A stretch of 18,072 nucleotides of DNA from CALXVA01 sp964587175 (GCA_964587175.1 CAZPKK010000029.1:1-18072); one strand, 5' to 3'; shown: positions 7,921-15,201, counted from the stretch's first letter. Notes: generated by a model from the letters alone, not told the origin. Made by a program: numbers and translations.

Positions 7921-8776
7921 TTAAGCCTGTCCTTTAAATGACAACTTTCCTTTTATTGCTAATGTTATAAAATAAATTGCTCCTGAAATTATTACTATCA
8001 TTGGTCCTGTTGGTATATTAAAGTAATATGATGCAATTAGTCCTGCTATTCCTGAAAACAATGAAAATAGCACTGCATATAAATGATACCATCTCATATT
8101 TTTTGCAATATTCCTACTTGATGCTGCTGGCAATATTAGTAGTGAGTTTATTAATAAAATACCAATCCATCTAATAGAAATCATTACTACAATTGCTATT
8201 AACACTGCAAAAATGTTATCTATTTTTTTAGTTTTTATTCCTTTGCTTTTTGCTAAGGTGGTATTAATACTTATTAAATGCAATTTATTAAAGGTAAAAT
8301 ACCAGAATATCAATACCACTATTGCTATTAAAAATACATATAGTATTTCTGAAGTAGTTATACTTAAAATATCTCCTACTAGATAGTTCGAGTATTGGTT
8401 AAAACTTCCTGTATTTGCTAGTATTGCTAAGCCTAATGCTATTGCAATTGAAGAAAATACACTTATTATTGTATCTGCACCATAAGTAGTTTTATTTTTC
8501 ACATAGTTTAGAAGAATTGCAAAACCTATTGCAAATATTATCATACCTATGTTTAAATTGCTTATTCCTATTAAGCTTCCGAAGTGCTATACCAGTTAGT
8601 GCTGAGTGACCAAGTGCATCTGAAAAAAACGCCATCTTATTATTTACTATCATTGTACCCAATATTGCAAATATTGGTGATATTAAAATAATAGCAACCA
8701 AAGCATTTTTCATAAATTGATAATTTATAAAATTAAATGGTAATATTACTTCTAATATACTATTTATTGCTTCCAT
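7921..8776 (-). pseudogene. znuB: Metal ABC transporter permease (ZnuB/MntB type), frameshifted
   Basis: This is the membrane subunit of the zinc or manganese importer, with about eight hydrophobic helices expected. The 5' part (8776 to about 8583) gives a normal ABC-3 family N terminus ending in FFSDALGHSALTGIA. The reading frame then needs to skip one base at CACTTCGGA (about 8578-8588) to continue as GSLIGISNLNIGMIIFA and on to the stop at 7921. With one base removed the product is 284 aa, the usual family length. The unshifted frame runs on to 8492 as unrelated, non-hydrophobic residues. The downstream frame has an internal ATG (8544) but no good ribosome binding site. Sequencing error, a true mutation or +1 recoding could all explain this. 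The 218-bp gap before it holds a long palindrome. Confidence 0.88.
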
Positions 8777-8814
8777 TTTTACATTTATCCCTTCTATTAA
8801 TTACCTTATATTCA

Positions 8815-8997
8815 TTTCAACTAGAAAGAATTATCGTTTTGGCTAGGCATGTATTTACTTCTCCTAGTATATGTTGAAAAAGAATTAAATTTTAACAAGG
8901 AAAATTTAATTTAAAAGGCAAGGGCGCATACTTTGTGTATGTAACCGCGTTTTAAATTAAATTTGACACAGTTAAAATTGTAATTATTTTTCAACTA
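8815..8997. repeat. 9-bp direct repeat pair flanking the palindrome region
   Basis: TTTCAACTA occurs at 8815-8823 and again at 8989-8997. The second copy covers the znuC stop codon. If these are target-site duplications, about 165 bp containing the palindrome was inserted at the end of znuC. In this AT-rich DNA a chance match is also possible. Confidence 0.3.
8873..8995. repeat. Long AT-armed palindrome (MITE-like) between znuC and znuB
   Basis: The left arm 8873-8916 starts GTTGAAAAAGAATTA and ends AATTTAATTTAAAA. The right arm 8950-8995 is its imperfect reverse complement, with about 38 of 44 positions pairing. The 33-nt centre (8917-8949) is G+C-rich and contains its own small hairpin CATAC-TTTGT-GTATG. 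A hairpin this long with AT-rich arms is typical of miniature inverted-repeat elements. As RNA it would form a large stem inside the znu transcript and could reduce expression of znuB and genes behind it. Its outer edge reaches the znuC stop codon. From 8777 to 8872 I see only the znuB ribosome binding site region and a 9-codon ORF. Confidence 0.7.
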
Positions 8998-9723
8998 ATT
9001 GAGTTCGCCAAAGCGTTTTTTAAACTCAAGACTCTTAAACACCTCATCCGGATTTCCCTCTTTTATAACTTCTTTGTCTAATAAAATTACTTTATCTGCA
9101 TATTTTTTCGCCAAATCAAGGTCATGTGATACCAAGATTATTGACATATCATACTCTGTTTTTAATTTATTTATTATTTTGTAGAATTCTTTTGTTCCAT
9201 TTCTATCAATTCCAGAAATTGGCTCATCTAATACAAGTAAATTTGGAGTTGGCTTTGTAGCCACTGCTATTAGTACACGTTGCAATTCTCCTCCTGATAA
9301 ATCGCCTATACTTTTGTCTATCAAATTATCTGCTCCAAATATTTTTAAGTGTGCTTTTATTTCATTATATATCTTTTTGTCTTTCCTTAAGAATACTGGA
9401 ATATGTGTAATAGCTGAGGCAAACAAATCATATACTGTTGTTGGCATATGCTTTTCTACATTTATGCTTTGTGGTACATATCCTATTTTTATCTTTTTGG
9501 TAATATTATCCTTTTTATCTACAAATGTAATACTTCCTGTATGTTCAATTTCTCCAAGTATTGCTTTTAATAATGTGGTTTTTCCAGCTCCATTACGTCC
9601 GATAATAACAGTTAACTCTCCACAGTGAATATGTATATTAACATTTTTTAATATTACTTCATTTCCAATTTTTACACTAATATTATTTATTTTAGTACAA
9701 TGTAAGCCACATGCCTTATCCAT
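8995..9723 (-). CDS. znuC: Metal ABC transporter ATP-binding protein (ZnuC type)
   Basis: This subunit powers zinc or manganese uptake by hydrolysing ATP at the inner face of the membrane. In 242 aa the motifs are Walker A GRNGAGKT (42-49), Q-loop Q85, signature LSGGELQR (142-149), Walker B LLVLDE (162-167) and the H-loop His 200 in VSHDLD. An N-terminal CGLHCTK adds two Cys and a His ahead of the fold; a metal-sensing role is possible but untested. It starts 22 nt after znuA, with AAAGGA upstream. The stop codon coincides with the edge of a long palindrome, and the gene ends in a normal-looking C terminus, so the protein is probably intact. Confidence 0.93.
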   Translation of the reverse strand: MDKACGLHCTKINNISVKIGNEVILKNVNIHIHCGELTVIIGRNGAGKTTLLKAILGEIEHTGSITFVDKKDNITKKIKIGYVPQSINVEKHMPTTVYDLFASAITHIPVFLRKDKKIYNEIKAHLKIFGADNLIDKSIGDLSGGELQRVLIAVATKPTPNLLVLDEPISGIDRNGTKEFYKIINKLKTEYDMSIILVSHDLDLAKKYADKVILLDKEVIKEGNPDEVFKSLEFKKRFGELN

Positions 9724-9745
9724 TTTTCATATCATTCCTTTCGCA

Positions 9746-10648
9746 CTACAGAGCCAAACTAAGTAGATCCATATTTTTCTGCATTGCATTAATATATGCA
9801 TCCTTATCTAATATTCCTGTTAATGCAGAATCAAGCACATATATAGTTGCTCCTGTTTCATTTGCAATTGTCTCAGCATTTGCTCTATTATCATTTTCAT
9901 CTATGATTATTATTTGAATATTTTCCTCTTTTGCTTTATCTATAATACTACTTAGCATTTCTGCAGACATTGTGCTTTCTTCATGATTTGTTTCAAGTGT
10001 TGTCATGTCCAATCCTAACTCTTGTCCCATATATTCAAAAGCCTCATTTAAACATATTGCTTTTTTTCCATTTAATGCTTCTAATTCATTCAAAAAAGTG
10101 GCCCTTAATGCTTCTAATTTTTCTACATATATATTGGTATTTTCCTCATATATTGTTGCATTTTTTTCATCTTGTGCTATAAGCCCTTGAGATATATTTT
10201 TGACTTGTAAAATATAATTATCTATATTTGTCCAAATATGTGCATTTGTTTCAGTTTCATCCGAAATAAGATTTTCAATATTTGTACTAGAGTCTATTAC
10301 ATACATGTTTTCATTAGATTCTAATATCTTATCTATAAAACTTTCCATTCCTAGTCCATTTGCAATAAATATATCTGCATTTTCTACATTTTTCATATCT
10401 TCTGTAGTTAAAGTATAATCATGTAAACAACCAACATTTACATCTGTCATATTTACAAGTTCTATATTTTCTGCCCCATCAGTTATATTTTCAGCTATTA
10501 TATACATTGGATAGAATGATGTTACAATTTTAATTTTCCCATCATCTATATTCTCCCTATTATTTTTATTTATATTTAATATTGCAAGTAATAGTACTAT
10601 TACAATCACCACAAAGGCAATTATTATAAACTTGACACTTTTTTTCAT
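9746..10648 (-). CDS. znuA: Metal ABC transporter substrate-binding protein (ZnuA/cluster A-I type)
   Basis: This extracytoplasmic receptor delivers Zn2+ or Mn2+ to the ZnuBC transporter. The 300-aa sequence has a hydrophobic N terminus (residues 6-25) and then the family fold starting IVTSFYPMYIIAENI. Ligand positions visible are His 76 (GCLHDYTL), His 137 (NAHIWT) and an acidic C-terminal site around D250 (IIIDENDNR). Where many relatives have a third His (THxAF) this protein has LNEAFEY, but His 222 lies nearby. There is no Cys after the hydrophobic segment, so it looks membrane-anchored or secreted and not a lipoprotein, which is unusual for a Gram-positive. The His-rich loop of classical ZnuA is absent, leaving Zn versus Mn open. 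A promoter lies at 10705-10733. Confidence 0.88.
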   Translation of the reverse strand: MKKSVKFIIIAFVVIVIVLLLAILNINKNNRENIDDGKIKIVTSFYPMYIIAENITDGAENIELVNMTDVNVGCLHDYTLTTEDMKNVENADIFIANGLGMESFIDKILESNENMYVIDSSTNIENLISDETETNAHIWTNIDNYILQVKNISQGLIAQDEKNATIYEENTNIYVEKLEALRATFLNELEALNGKKAICLNEAFEYMGQELGLDMTTLETNHEESTMSAEMLSSIIDKAKEENIQIIIIDENDNRANAETIANETGATIYVLDSALTGILDKDAYINAMQKNMDLLSLAL

Positions 10649-10704
10649 TGTTAATCACATTCTCCTCTATTGTAATTATTTTCAAGCTCTTTTCATTCTT
10701 TATA

Positions 10705-10733
10705 ATAATAACATCTTTAAGATAAATTTTCAA
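10705..10733 (-). promoter_or_regulatory. Promoter of the znuACB operon with palindrome in the spacer
   Basis: TTGAAA (10733-10728) and TATTAT (10710-10705) are 17 bp apart on the minus strand. The spacer contains the 11-bp palindrome ATCTT-T-AAGAT (10713-10723), a possible metalloregulator site. It does not match the Zur or MntR consensus well. Confidence 0.6.
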
Positions 10734-10782
10734 TATAAGAAAACTTTTTTCTTTTAACATATGAGCTATCCTTTGACAAAAC

Positions 10783-10821
10783 AAAAAAACAACTTTTCTA
10801 TAAATTTAAGAAAAGTTGTTT
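10783..10821 (-). terminator. Intrinsic terminator after rpsR
   Basis: A perfect 13-bp stem (10787-10799 with 10809-10821, 9-nt loop) is followed by a run of seven T on the minus strand. It closes the rpsF-ssb-rpsR operon and isolates it from the znu promoter. Confidence 0.85.
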
Positions 10822-10844
10822 TTGTATCATTTTAAAAAATAATA

Positions 10845-11126
10845 TTATTCAGCTGTATATGGTAATACTGCTATTTGTCTTGCTCTTTTTACTGTTAATG
10901 TTATATCTCTTTGATGTTTTGCACAAGCTCCTGTTGCTCTTCTTGGAAGTATTTTTCCTTTATCATTAACAAATCTTTTTATTTGTTCTGCATTTTTATA
11001 ATCTAATACTAAGTTTTTGTCTGCACATAAAGGACAAACTTTTTTCCTCATTTTTCTAAATTTTGGATTATAATCATTATCATTGTTGTTTCTATTATTT
11101 CTTTTATTCTTTTTATTGTCAGCCAT
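10845..11126 (-). CDS. rpsR: Small-subunit ribosomal protein S18
   Basis: S18 binds the 30S platform together with S6. The 93-aa sequence ends in the conserved ITLTVKRARQIAVLPY. It has an Asn/Lys-rich N-terminal extension of about 20 residues. Cysteines C31 and C34 (CPLC) together with C68 and H71 (CAKH) form the zinc-binding C+ version of S18. Many bacteria carry a zinc-free version, so this cell has a zinc demand here. Its position next to the metal-uptake operon is probably accidental, since a terminator separates them. AGGGGG lies 9 nt before the ATG. It is the last gene of the rpsF-ssb-rpsR operon. Confidence 0.97.
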   Translation of the reverse strand: MADNKKNKRNNRNNNDNDYNPKFRKMRKKVCPLCADKNLVLDYKNAEQIKRFVNDKGKILPRRATGACAKHQRDITLTVKRARQIAVLPYTAE

Positions 11127-11200
11127 TATTCTTTTCCCCCTATTCTTATTAAATATAAGGTTTAAGTAGTTTTCTCAAGATGTATATTTACATTTATTTT

Positions 11201-11629
11201 TTAGAATGGTAAATCATCACCTGAAGATATTTCGAAGTCAGAACCTGTTCCGCTACTAGGCATTGTTCCAAATGTTGCATCAAAAGTTGCTGAAGCATCT
11301 GCACTATCTCTTTTACTATCTGCAAAATATGCTTCCTCTGCAACGACTTCTGTAACATAATGTTTTTGACCTTGTTCGTCATCCCATGTTCTTGTTTGAA
11401 TTCTTCCTATTATTCCTACTTGTTGACCTTTTTTAAAATACTTACTACAAAATTCTCCTAATTTACTCCAAGCAACTATGTTTATAAAGTCTGCTTGTCT
11501 TTCTTCTCCTTGTCTTACAAATCTTCTATTAACTGCTAAACTAAATGTTGCAACTAATGTATTATTTGTTTGAGTATATCTAACTTCTGGATCTCTTGTT
11601 AATCTTCCCATTAAAATTACTTTATTCAT
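11201..11629 (-). CDS. ssb: Single-stranded DNA-binding protein
   Basis: SSB coats single-stranded DNA in replication, repair and recombination and recruits partner proteins through its acidic tail. The OB fold occupies about residues 1-105, from MNKVILMGRLTRDPEVRYT to YFADS. A short flexible linker leads to the partner-binding tip DDLPF at the C terminus. I place the start at ATG 11629 because AAAGGTG lies about 8 nt upstream and the family begins MNKV. A GTG at 11638 lies inside that binding site. The result is 142 aa. It sits between rpsF and rpsR, the classical order, although rplI does not follow. Confidence 0.97.
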   Translation of the reverse strand: MNKVILMGRLTRDPEVRYTQTNNTLVATFSLAVNRRFVRQGEERQADFINIVAWSKLGEFCSKYFKKGQQVGIIGRIQTRTWDDEQGQKHYVTEVVAEEAYFADSKRDSADASATFDATFGTMPSSGTGSDFEISSGDDLPF

Positions 11630-11687
11630 ATTTTTCACCTTTTACCTTTCTATATTAAAGGCCCCCTAATGGGTACAGCAATTATTA

Positions 11688-11966
11688 CTATTTTTTAATT
11701 ACTATAAATTTTATTACTTCATCAGTAATTCTGTAGTTTCTTTCAAGTTCAGCAATCAAGCTTGGATTAGCCTCGAAATCGTATACTACATAGAATCCTT
11801 CTTTGTTTTTCTTAACTTCATAAGCTAATTTCTTTTTGCCTAATTCATTAACTTGTTCTACTTTACCGTCAGTATTAATCAATGTTTGAAATCTTTCAAT
11901 TAATTCTTTTAATGCACTTTCTTCAACATTAGGATTAATAATGACAACACTTTCGTATTTATTCAT
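11688..11966 (-). CDS. rpsF: Small-subunit ribosomal protein S6
   Basis: S6 forms a heterodimer with S18 on the 30S platform. The 92-aa sequence has the expected single ferredoxin-like domain with MNKYESVVIINP, the motif KLAYEVKKNKEGFYVVYDF and a final KFIVIKK. A strong AGGAGGTGA lies 8 nt before the ATG. It is the first gene of the rpsF-ssb-rpsR operon. Only about 55 nt separate it from the preceding terminator, so the promoter must lie in 11967-12021, but I see only weak boxes there. I did not find the structured S6:S18-binding leader seen upstream of rpsF in many bacteria. Confidence 0.97.
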   Translation of the reverse strand: MNKYESVVIINPNVEESALKELIERFQTLINTDGKVEQVNELGKKKLAYEVKKNKEGFYVVYDFEANPSLIAELERNYRITDEVIKFIVIKK

Positions 11967-12021
11967 TACTGTTCACCTCCTCTTGGATTTATAACCTATG
12001 AACTTCATGTCATAAGTAAGG

Positions 12022-12060
12022 AAAAAAATAGCAATGCTATTTTTTAAGCATTACTATTTT
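12022..12060 (-). terminator. Intrinsic terminator between the 144-aa gene and rpsF
   Basis: A 14-bp stem (12025-12038 with 12047-12060, one G-U pair, 8-nt loop) is followed by seven T on the minus strand. The upstream arm overlaps the stop codon of the 144-aa gene. Confidence 0.85.
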
Positions 12061-12488
12061 AGCATATTTCTTTGGTCATTGCAAGGATTTTTTGATTTTT
12101 TTACATTTCGGTTTTCTCCTAATTCCTTTTTAGGCACTTCTACTAATATATATTTATCTTTGTATGAACCTCTTCCATATAATATGGCAACATTTGCATT
12201 ACTTGATAAAGATATGCAATTTGTATCTTTTCTGTAATGCATTTTTATATGATCAAATACTTGCTCTAAACTTAATTCAGAATTGCTAGTATACTTTGAT
12301 TTTCCATTATATGGATTTTGTTCATATCTTTCTCTATCTGTTCTTACTCTTTCAATTGAGCCATCTTTAGATACAGTTATTCCTTCTTCTATATCATTAT
12401 TATCTGCCATATTTAAAGCTCTAAAAAAGTAATAATTTTCATCATCTTCTATTATATTAAATTTATCTATACCAAATAAATTTTCCAT
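12054..12488 (-). CDS. Unknown protein; possible truncated ADP-ribosyltransferase-like domain
   Basis: I do not recognise a named gene. The 144-aa sequence starts with ENYYFFRALN (Arg 23). It continues with a charged loop (RVRTDRERYE) and then KDTNCISLSSNANVAILYG, a beta strand with SLSS at 93-96, followed by a strand ILVEVPKK. An early Arg strand and a later S-x-S strand resemble the first two motifs of R-S-E ADP-ribosyltransferases. The third, Glu-bearing motif is not seen. After KKELGEN the tail is Lys/Asn-rich and stops at MLK, which looks like a shortened version of a longer protein. It has its own promoter, an AGGAGA site and a terminator, so it is probably expressed. The fold call is a guess. 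Confidence 0.6.
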   Translation of the reverse strand: MENLFGIDKFNIIEDDENYYFFRALNMADNNDIEEGITVSKDGSIERVRTDRERYEQNPYNGKSKYTSNSELSLEQVFDHIKMHYRKDTNCISLSSNANVAILYGRGSYKDKYILVEVPKKELGENRNVKKSKNPCNDQRNMLK

Positions 12489-12535
12489 TTTTTCTCCTAA
12501 CTAGCTTCACTTCTTTTGTTGGATTTTTCACGTTT

Positions 12536-12564
12536 ATTCTAGCATAATGAATTAGTGTTCTCAA
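12536..12564 (-). promoter_or_regulatory. Promoter of the 144-aa unknown gene
   Basis: TTGAGA (12564-12559) and TAGAAT (12541-12536) are spaced by 17 bp on the minus strand. It lies back to back with the glmS promoter on the plus strand, about 20 bp away. Confidence 0.65.
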
Positions 12565-12583
12565 GCGCTTTTTTTTATAAAAT

Positions 12584-12612
12584 TTGACACATTTTCCAAA
12601 TTATAGTAATAT
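12584..12612 (+). promoter_or_regulatory. glmS promoter
   Basis: TTGACA (12584-12589) is followed after 17 bp by TAATAT (12607-12612). The leader to the start codon is then only about 45 nt, too short to hold a glmS ribozyme. Confidence 0.7.
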
Positions 12613-12664
12613 GCTATCATAGCTTAATATAAATTTGCAGACAAACCATAAAGGAGGTATTTTT

Positions 12665-14518
12665 ATGTGTGGTATTGTAGGATATGTTGGTGATAAAAAA
12701 GCTACTCCAATATTGATTGATGGGCTTTTAAGTTTGGAATATAGAGGATACGATTCAGCTGGAATTGCAACTATTGAAAAAGATTTCATAAAGTTAATGA
12801 AAACAAAAGGGAGAGTTAAGAATTTATATGAGTTAGATGGCATTAATGATTTAAATGGTACAATAGGTATTGCTCATACTAGATGGGCAACACATGGTAA
12901 ACCTTCAGCAGAAAATGCACATCCTCATTCAGATAATAGTGACACTTTTTCGGTTGTTCATAATGGAATTATTGAAAATTATTCAGATTTAAAGGAATTC
13001 TTACTTTCAAAAGGATATCATTTTATATCTCAAACAGATACAGAAGTAATTCCTAATTTAATTCATTATTATTACACTAATGGGCCTATTTCTGTATTAA
13101 ACAGTCCTGAGCAAAAATTTTTAGGTGCTGTAAAATCTGCTACCTATGACTTAAAAGGAAGTTATGCCATAGAAGTTATATCAACCATTTTACCAGAAAA
13201 AATGGTTGTAGTTAGGAAAGACAGCCCTCTTGTTATCGGAAAAGGAAATGGAGAAAATTATATTGCATCAGATATTCCGGCGATTTTAAAATATACAAAA
13301 GATTTTTATTTATTAGACGACAACGAATTTGCTGTTATTAGTAAAGATAATGTTAAATTTTTTGGTAGTACTTTAGTCGAACATAATAAAACTATTAAAA
13401 ACATAGAATGGGACGCTAATGCTGCTGGAAAAGATGGATTTGAAGATTATATGCTTAAAGAAATATATGAGCAACCAACTGCTATTAGAGAAACAATTGG
13501 TTCACGATTCCGTCTAGGTGAAAAATGCTCTTTTAGCGATATAGATATATCTCGTGAATATTTAAGTAGTGTAAATAAAATATTTATTGTTGCTTGTGGT
13601 ACTGCAATGCATGCTGGACTTTCTGGAAAAACCATCATCGAAAGTTTATGTAAAATACCTACAGAAGTAGATATTGCTTCTGAATTTAGATACAGAGACC
13701 CTATTATTGATAAACATACTTTATGCATCTATATTAGTCAGTCTGGTGAAACCGCAGATACAATAGCAGCATTAAAACTTGCTAAATCAAAAGGAGCAAA
13801 AACCCTGGCTATATCCAATGTAATTGGAAGCTCTATTACAAGAGAGGCAGATTATACTATTTATACCCATGCAGGGCCAGAAATAGCCGTAGCTTCCACA
13901 AAAGCTTATACATCACAAATAGTTCTAATTTCTATTTTAGCAATGTATTTTGCAGAAATTTTAGATTCGTATGATAAAGAAGATATAGAAAATTTAAAAT
14001 CAGATCTTATAGATTTACCTACAAAAATAGAACAAGTATTAGATAATACAGAACCTATTAAAGAGTTTGCAAAAAAGGTATATACTGAAAAAGATATATT
14101 CTTCTTAGGAAGAGGTACAGATTACAATGTTTCTTTAGAAGGTTCTTTGAAATTAAAAGAAATCTCATATATTCATTCAGAAGCTTATGCTGCTGGCGAA
14201 TTAAAACATGGGCCTATTGCTTTAATAGAAAATGGGGTTACCGTAATTGGAATCATTACTAATCCAAATTTAGTAGAAAAAACAGTTAGTAACATACAAG
14301 AGGTGATTACAAGAGGTGCTAAAACAATGATAATTACAAATCAAATATTACCTAACAGCCATTTTGATTGTGTAATAAATATACCTAAAACCAATCCACT
14401 AATTTCACCTATATTATCTGTAATACCAATGCAACTTTTTGCTTATTACATTTCTAAGTATAAAGGTCTAGATGTAGATAAACCAAGAAATCTTGCTAAA
14501 TCAGTAACTGTTGAGTAG
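12665..14518 (+). CDS. glmS: Glutamine--fructose-6-phosphate aminotransferase (isomerising)
   Basis: GlmS makes glucosamine-6-phosphate from fructose-6-phosphate and glutamine, the first step toward UDP-GlcNAc and peptidoglycan. The protein begins MCGIVGYVGD; Cys 2 becomes the N-terminal nucleophile of the class II glutaminase domain (about 1-240), which also shows HTRWATHG (71-78) and VVHNGIIENY. Two SIS sugar-isomerase domains follow (about 300-430 and 470-605), with CGTAMHAG and ISQSGETADT in the first. The C terminus KPRNLAKSVTVE is the family ending. AGGAGG lies 7 nt before ATG 12665, so the upstream in-frame ATG at 12635 is not used. The length is 617 aa. It is the sole gene of its unit; a large palindromic element follows the stop. 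Confidence 0.98.
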   Translation: MCGIVGYVGDKKATPILIDGLLSLEYRGYDSAGIATIEKDFIKLMKTKGRVKNLYELDGINDLNGTIGIAHTRWATHGKPSAENAHPHSDNSDTFSVVHNGIIENYSDLKEFLLSKGYHFISQTDTEVIPNLIHYYYTNGPISVLNSPEQKFLGAVKSATYDLKGSYAIEVISTILPEKMVVVRKDSPLVIGKGNGENYIASDIPAILKYTKDFYLLDDNEFAVISKDNVKFFGSTLVEHNKTIKNIEWDANAAGKDGFEDYMLKEIYEQPTAIRETIGSRFRLGEKCSFSDIDISREYLSSVNKIFIVACGTAMHAGLSGKTIIESLCKIPTEVDIASEFRYRDPIIDKHTLCIYISQSGETADTIAALKLAKSKGAKTLAISNVIGSSITREADYTIYTHAGPEIAVASTKAYTSQIVLISILAMYFAEILDSYDKEDIENLKSDLIDLPTKIEQVLDNTEPIKEFAKKVYTEKDIFFLGRGTDYNVSLEGSLKLKEISYIHSEAYAAGELKHGPIALIENGVTVIGIITNPNLVEKTVSNIQEVITRGAKTMIITNQILPNSHFDCVINIPKTNPLISPILSVIPMQLFAYYISKYKGLDVDKPRNLAKSVTVE

Positions 14519-14561
14519 TAAAATTGCTCTTTATTCACATATGTTTTGCTAAATCGTTTTA

Positions 14562-14761
14562 TTAAAATTATATATTTTTATTCTGGGTCGGAGTGCTTAA
14601 GGTGGGGATCAGCAAGTTACAGGCTGTAAAAAAATACTCCTAACGAAAAAACTTGTTTTTTCGTTAGGGTAGATTAAGGGTTAAAACCATTGTATTTTTT
14701 TCTACAGCCTGTTATGTAGCTGGGGGGCCGAAGACCCAGAATAAAAAATATATAATTTTAA
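14562..14761. repeat. ~200-bp multi-stem palindromic element (MITE or structured RNA)
   Basis: The ends are near-perfect inverted repeats of 28-29 bp (14562-14589 and 14733-14761), AT-rich outside and ending inward in TTCTGGGTC. Nested inside are CAGC/GCTG (14610-14613, 14719-14722) and ACAGGCTGTA/TACAGCCTGT (14619-14628, 14703-14712). The apex carries a perfect 13-bp hairpin (14639-14651 with 14656-14668, loop CTTG). The internal loops are purine- and G-rich (GGTGGGGATC, GCTGGGGGGCC), unlike the surroundings. The element lies between convergent glmS and bofA. It may be a miniature transposable element, a bidirectional terminator or an independent RNA such as a 6S-like RNA. I cannot decide among these. 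The remaining 14519-14561 and 14762-14802 show nothing. Confidence 0.75.
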
Positions 14762-14802
14762 ACTATGAGACTAGTTCATTTTGTATGTGAGTAAATGGCA
14801 AG

Positions 14803-15075
14803 TCAACCTTTTAACCGCAAAATTATTTTTAATATTACTAGTAATGCTGCACCTGGTACTCCCAGTATTCCAACTATAATTGCAGTTATAAGATTTAAGC
14901 CTATATGGAAACCAAAATTCATTCCAATTAGATTTATAACATATATTAATATTCCACCCAAAATAGAATTAAACACCAATTTCAAAACACTTTTTATTGG
15001 CCATATAAATATTTTTCCAAATATAAATAAAAAAATAATACATGCTAAAAAAGTAATTATTGCACCATTATCCAT
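14803..15075 (-). CDS. bofA: BofA-family protein (pro-sigma-K processing inhibitor type)
   Basis: BofA in Bacillus holds the SpoIVFB membrane protease inactive until the forespore signals, controlling sigma-K activation late in sporulation. This protein of about 90 residues is almost entirely hydrophobic. It has two or three membrane segments and the family's C-terminal pattern: VFNSILGGILIYVINLIG, then a Gly/His turn, then LITAIIVGILGVPGAALLVIL. The start is uncertain. ATG at 15075 is about 14 nt from GAGGGG; TTG at 15087 (94 aa) is only 2 nt away. The DUF2508 gene upstream is its usual partner in Bacillus (recR-yaaL-bofA). Clostridia with BofA may use it differently, because many lack SpoIVFB. 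Confidence 0.82.
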   Translation of the reverse strand: MDNGAIITFLACIIFLFIFGKIFIWPIKSVLKLVFNSILGGILIYVINLIGMNFGFHIGLNLITAIIVGILGVPGAALLVILKIILRLKG

Positions 15076-15201
15076 ATTTATTATCAATTCCCCTCTATAT
15101 AAACTTTATTAATAATAAATATGAATTATTTTGGACAAATATTCTTAATGTTTAAATTTAAGATTAAAAACTATTGTCTCTAACATTTTATATTCACTAC
15201 T

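Noticed and set aside
10566..10784. 72-residue leftward ORF upstream of znuA
   Set aside because: It spans the znuA promoter and overlaps the znuA start in another frame, with no family likeness or ribosome binding site.
11967..12021. S6:S18 autoregulatory RNA leader before rpsF
   Set aside because: Only short inverted repeats such as ATGAA-TTCAT are present in about 55 nt; the characteristic stem and CCG-containing bulge were not seen.
12613..12664. glmS ribozyme in the glmS leader
   Set aside because: The promoter at 12584-12612 leaves only about 45 nt before the start codon, and no conserved ribozyme core is visible.
14581..14740. SRP RNA, tmRNA or RNase P RNA in the palindromic element
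   Set aside because: None of their signature sequences (for example GGTCCGGAAGGAAGCAGC of SRP RNA) is present. A 6S-like RNA remains possible but unproven.
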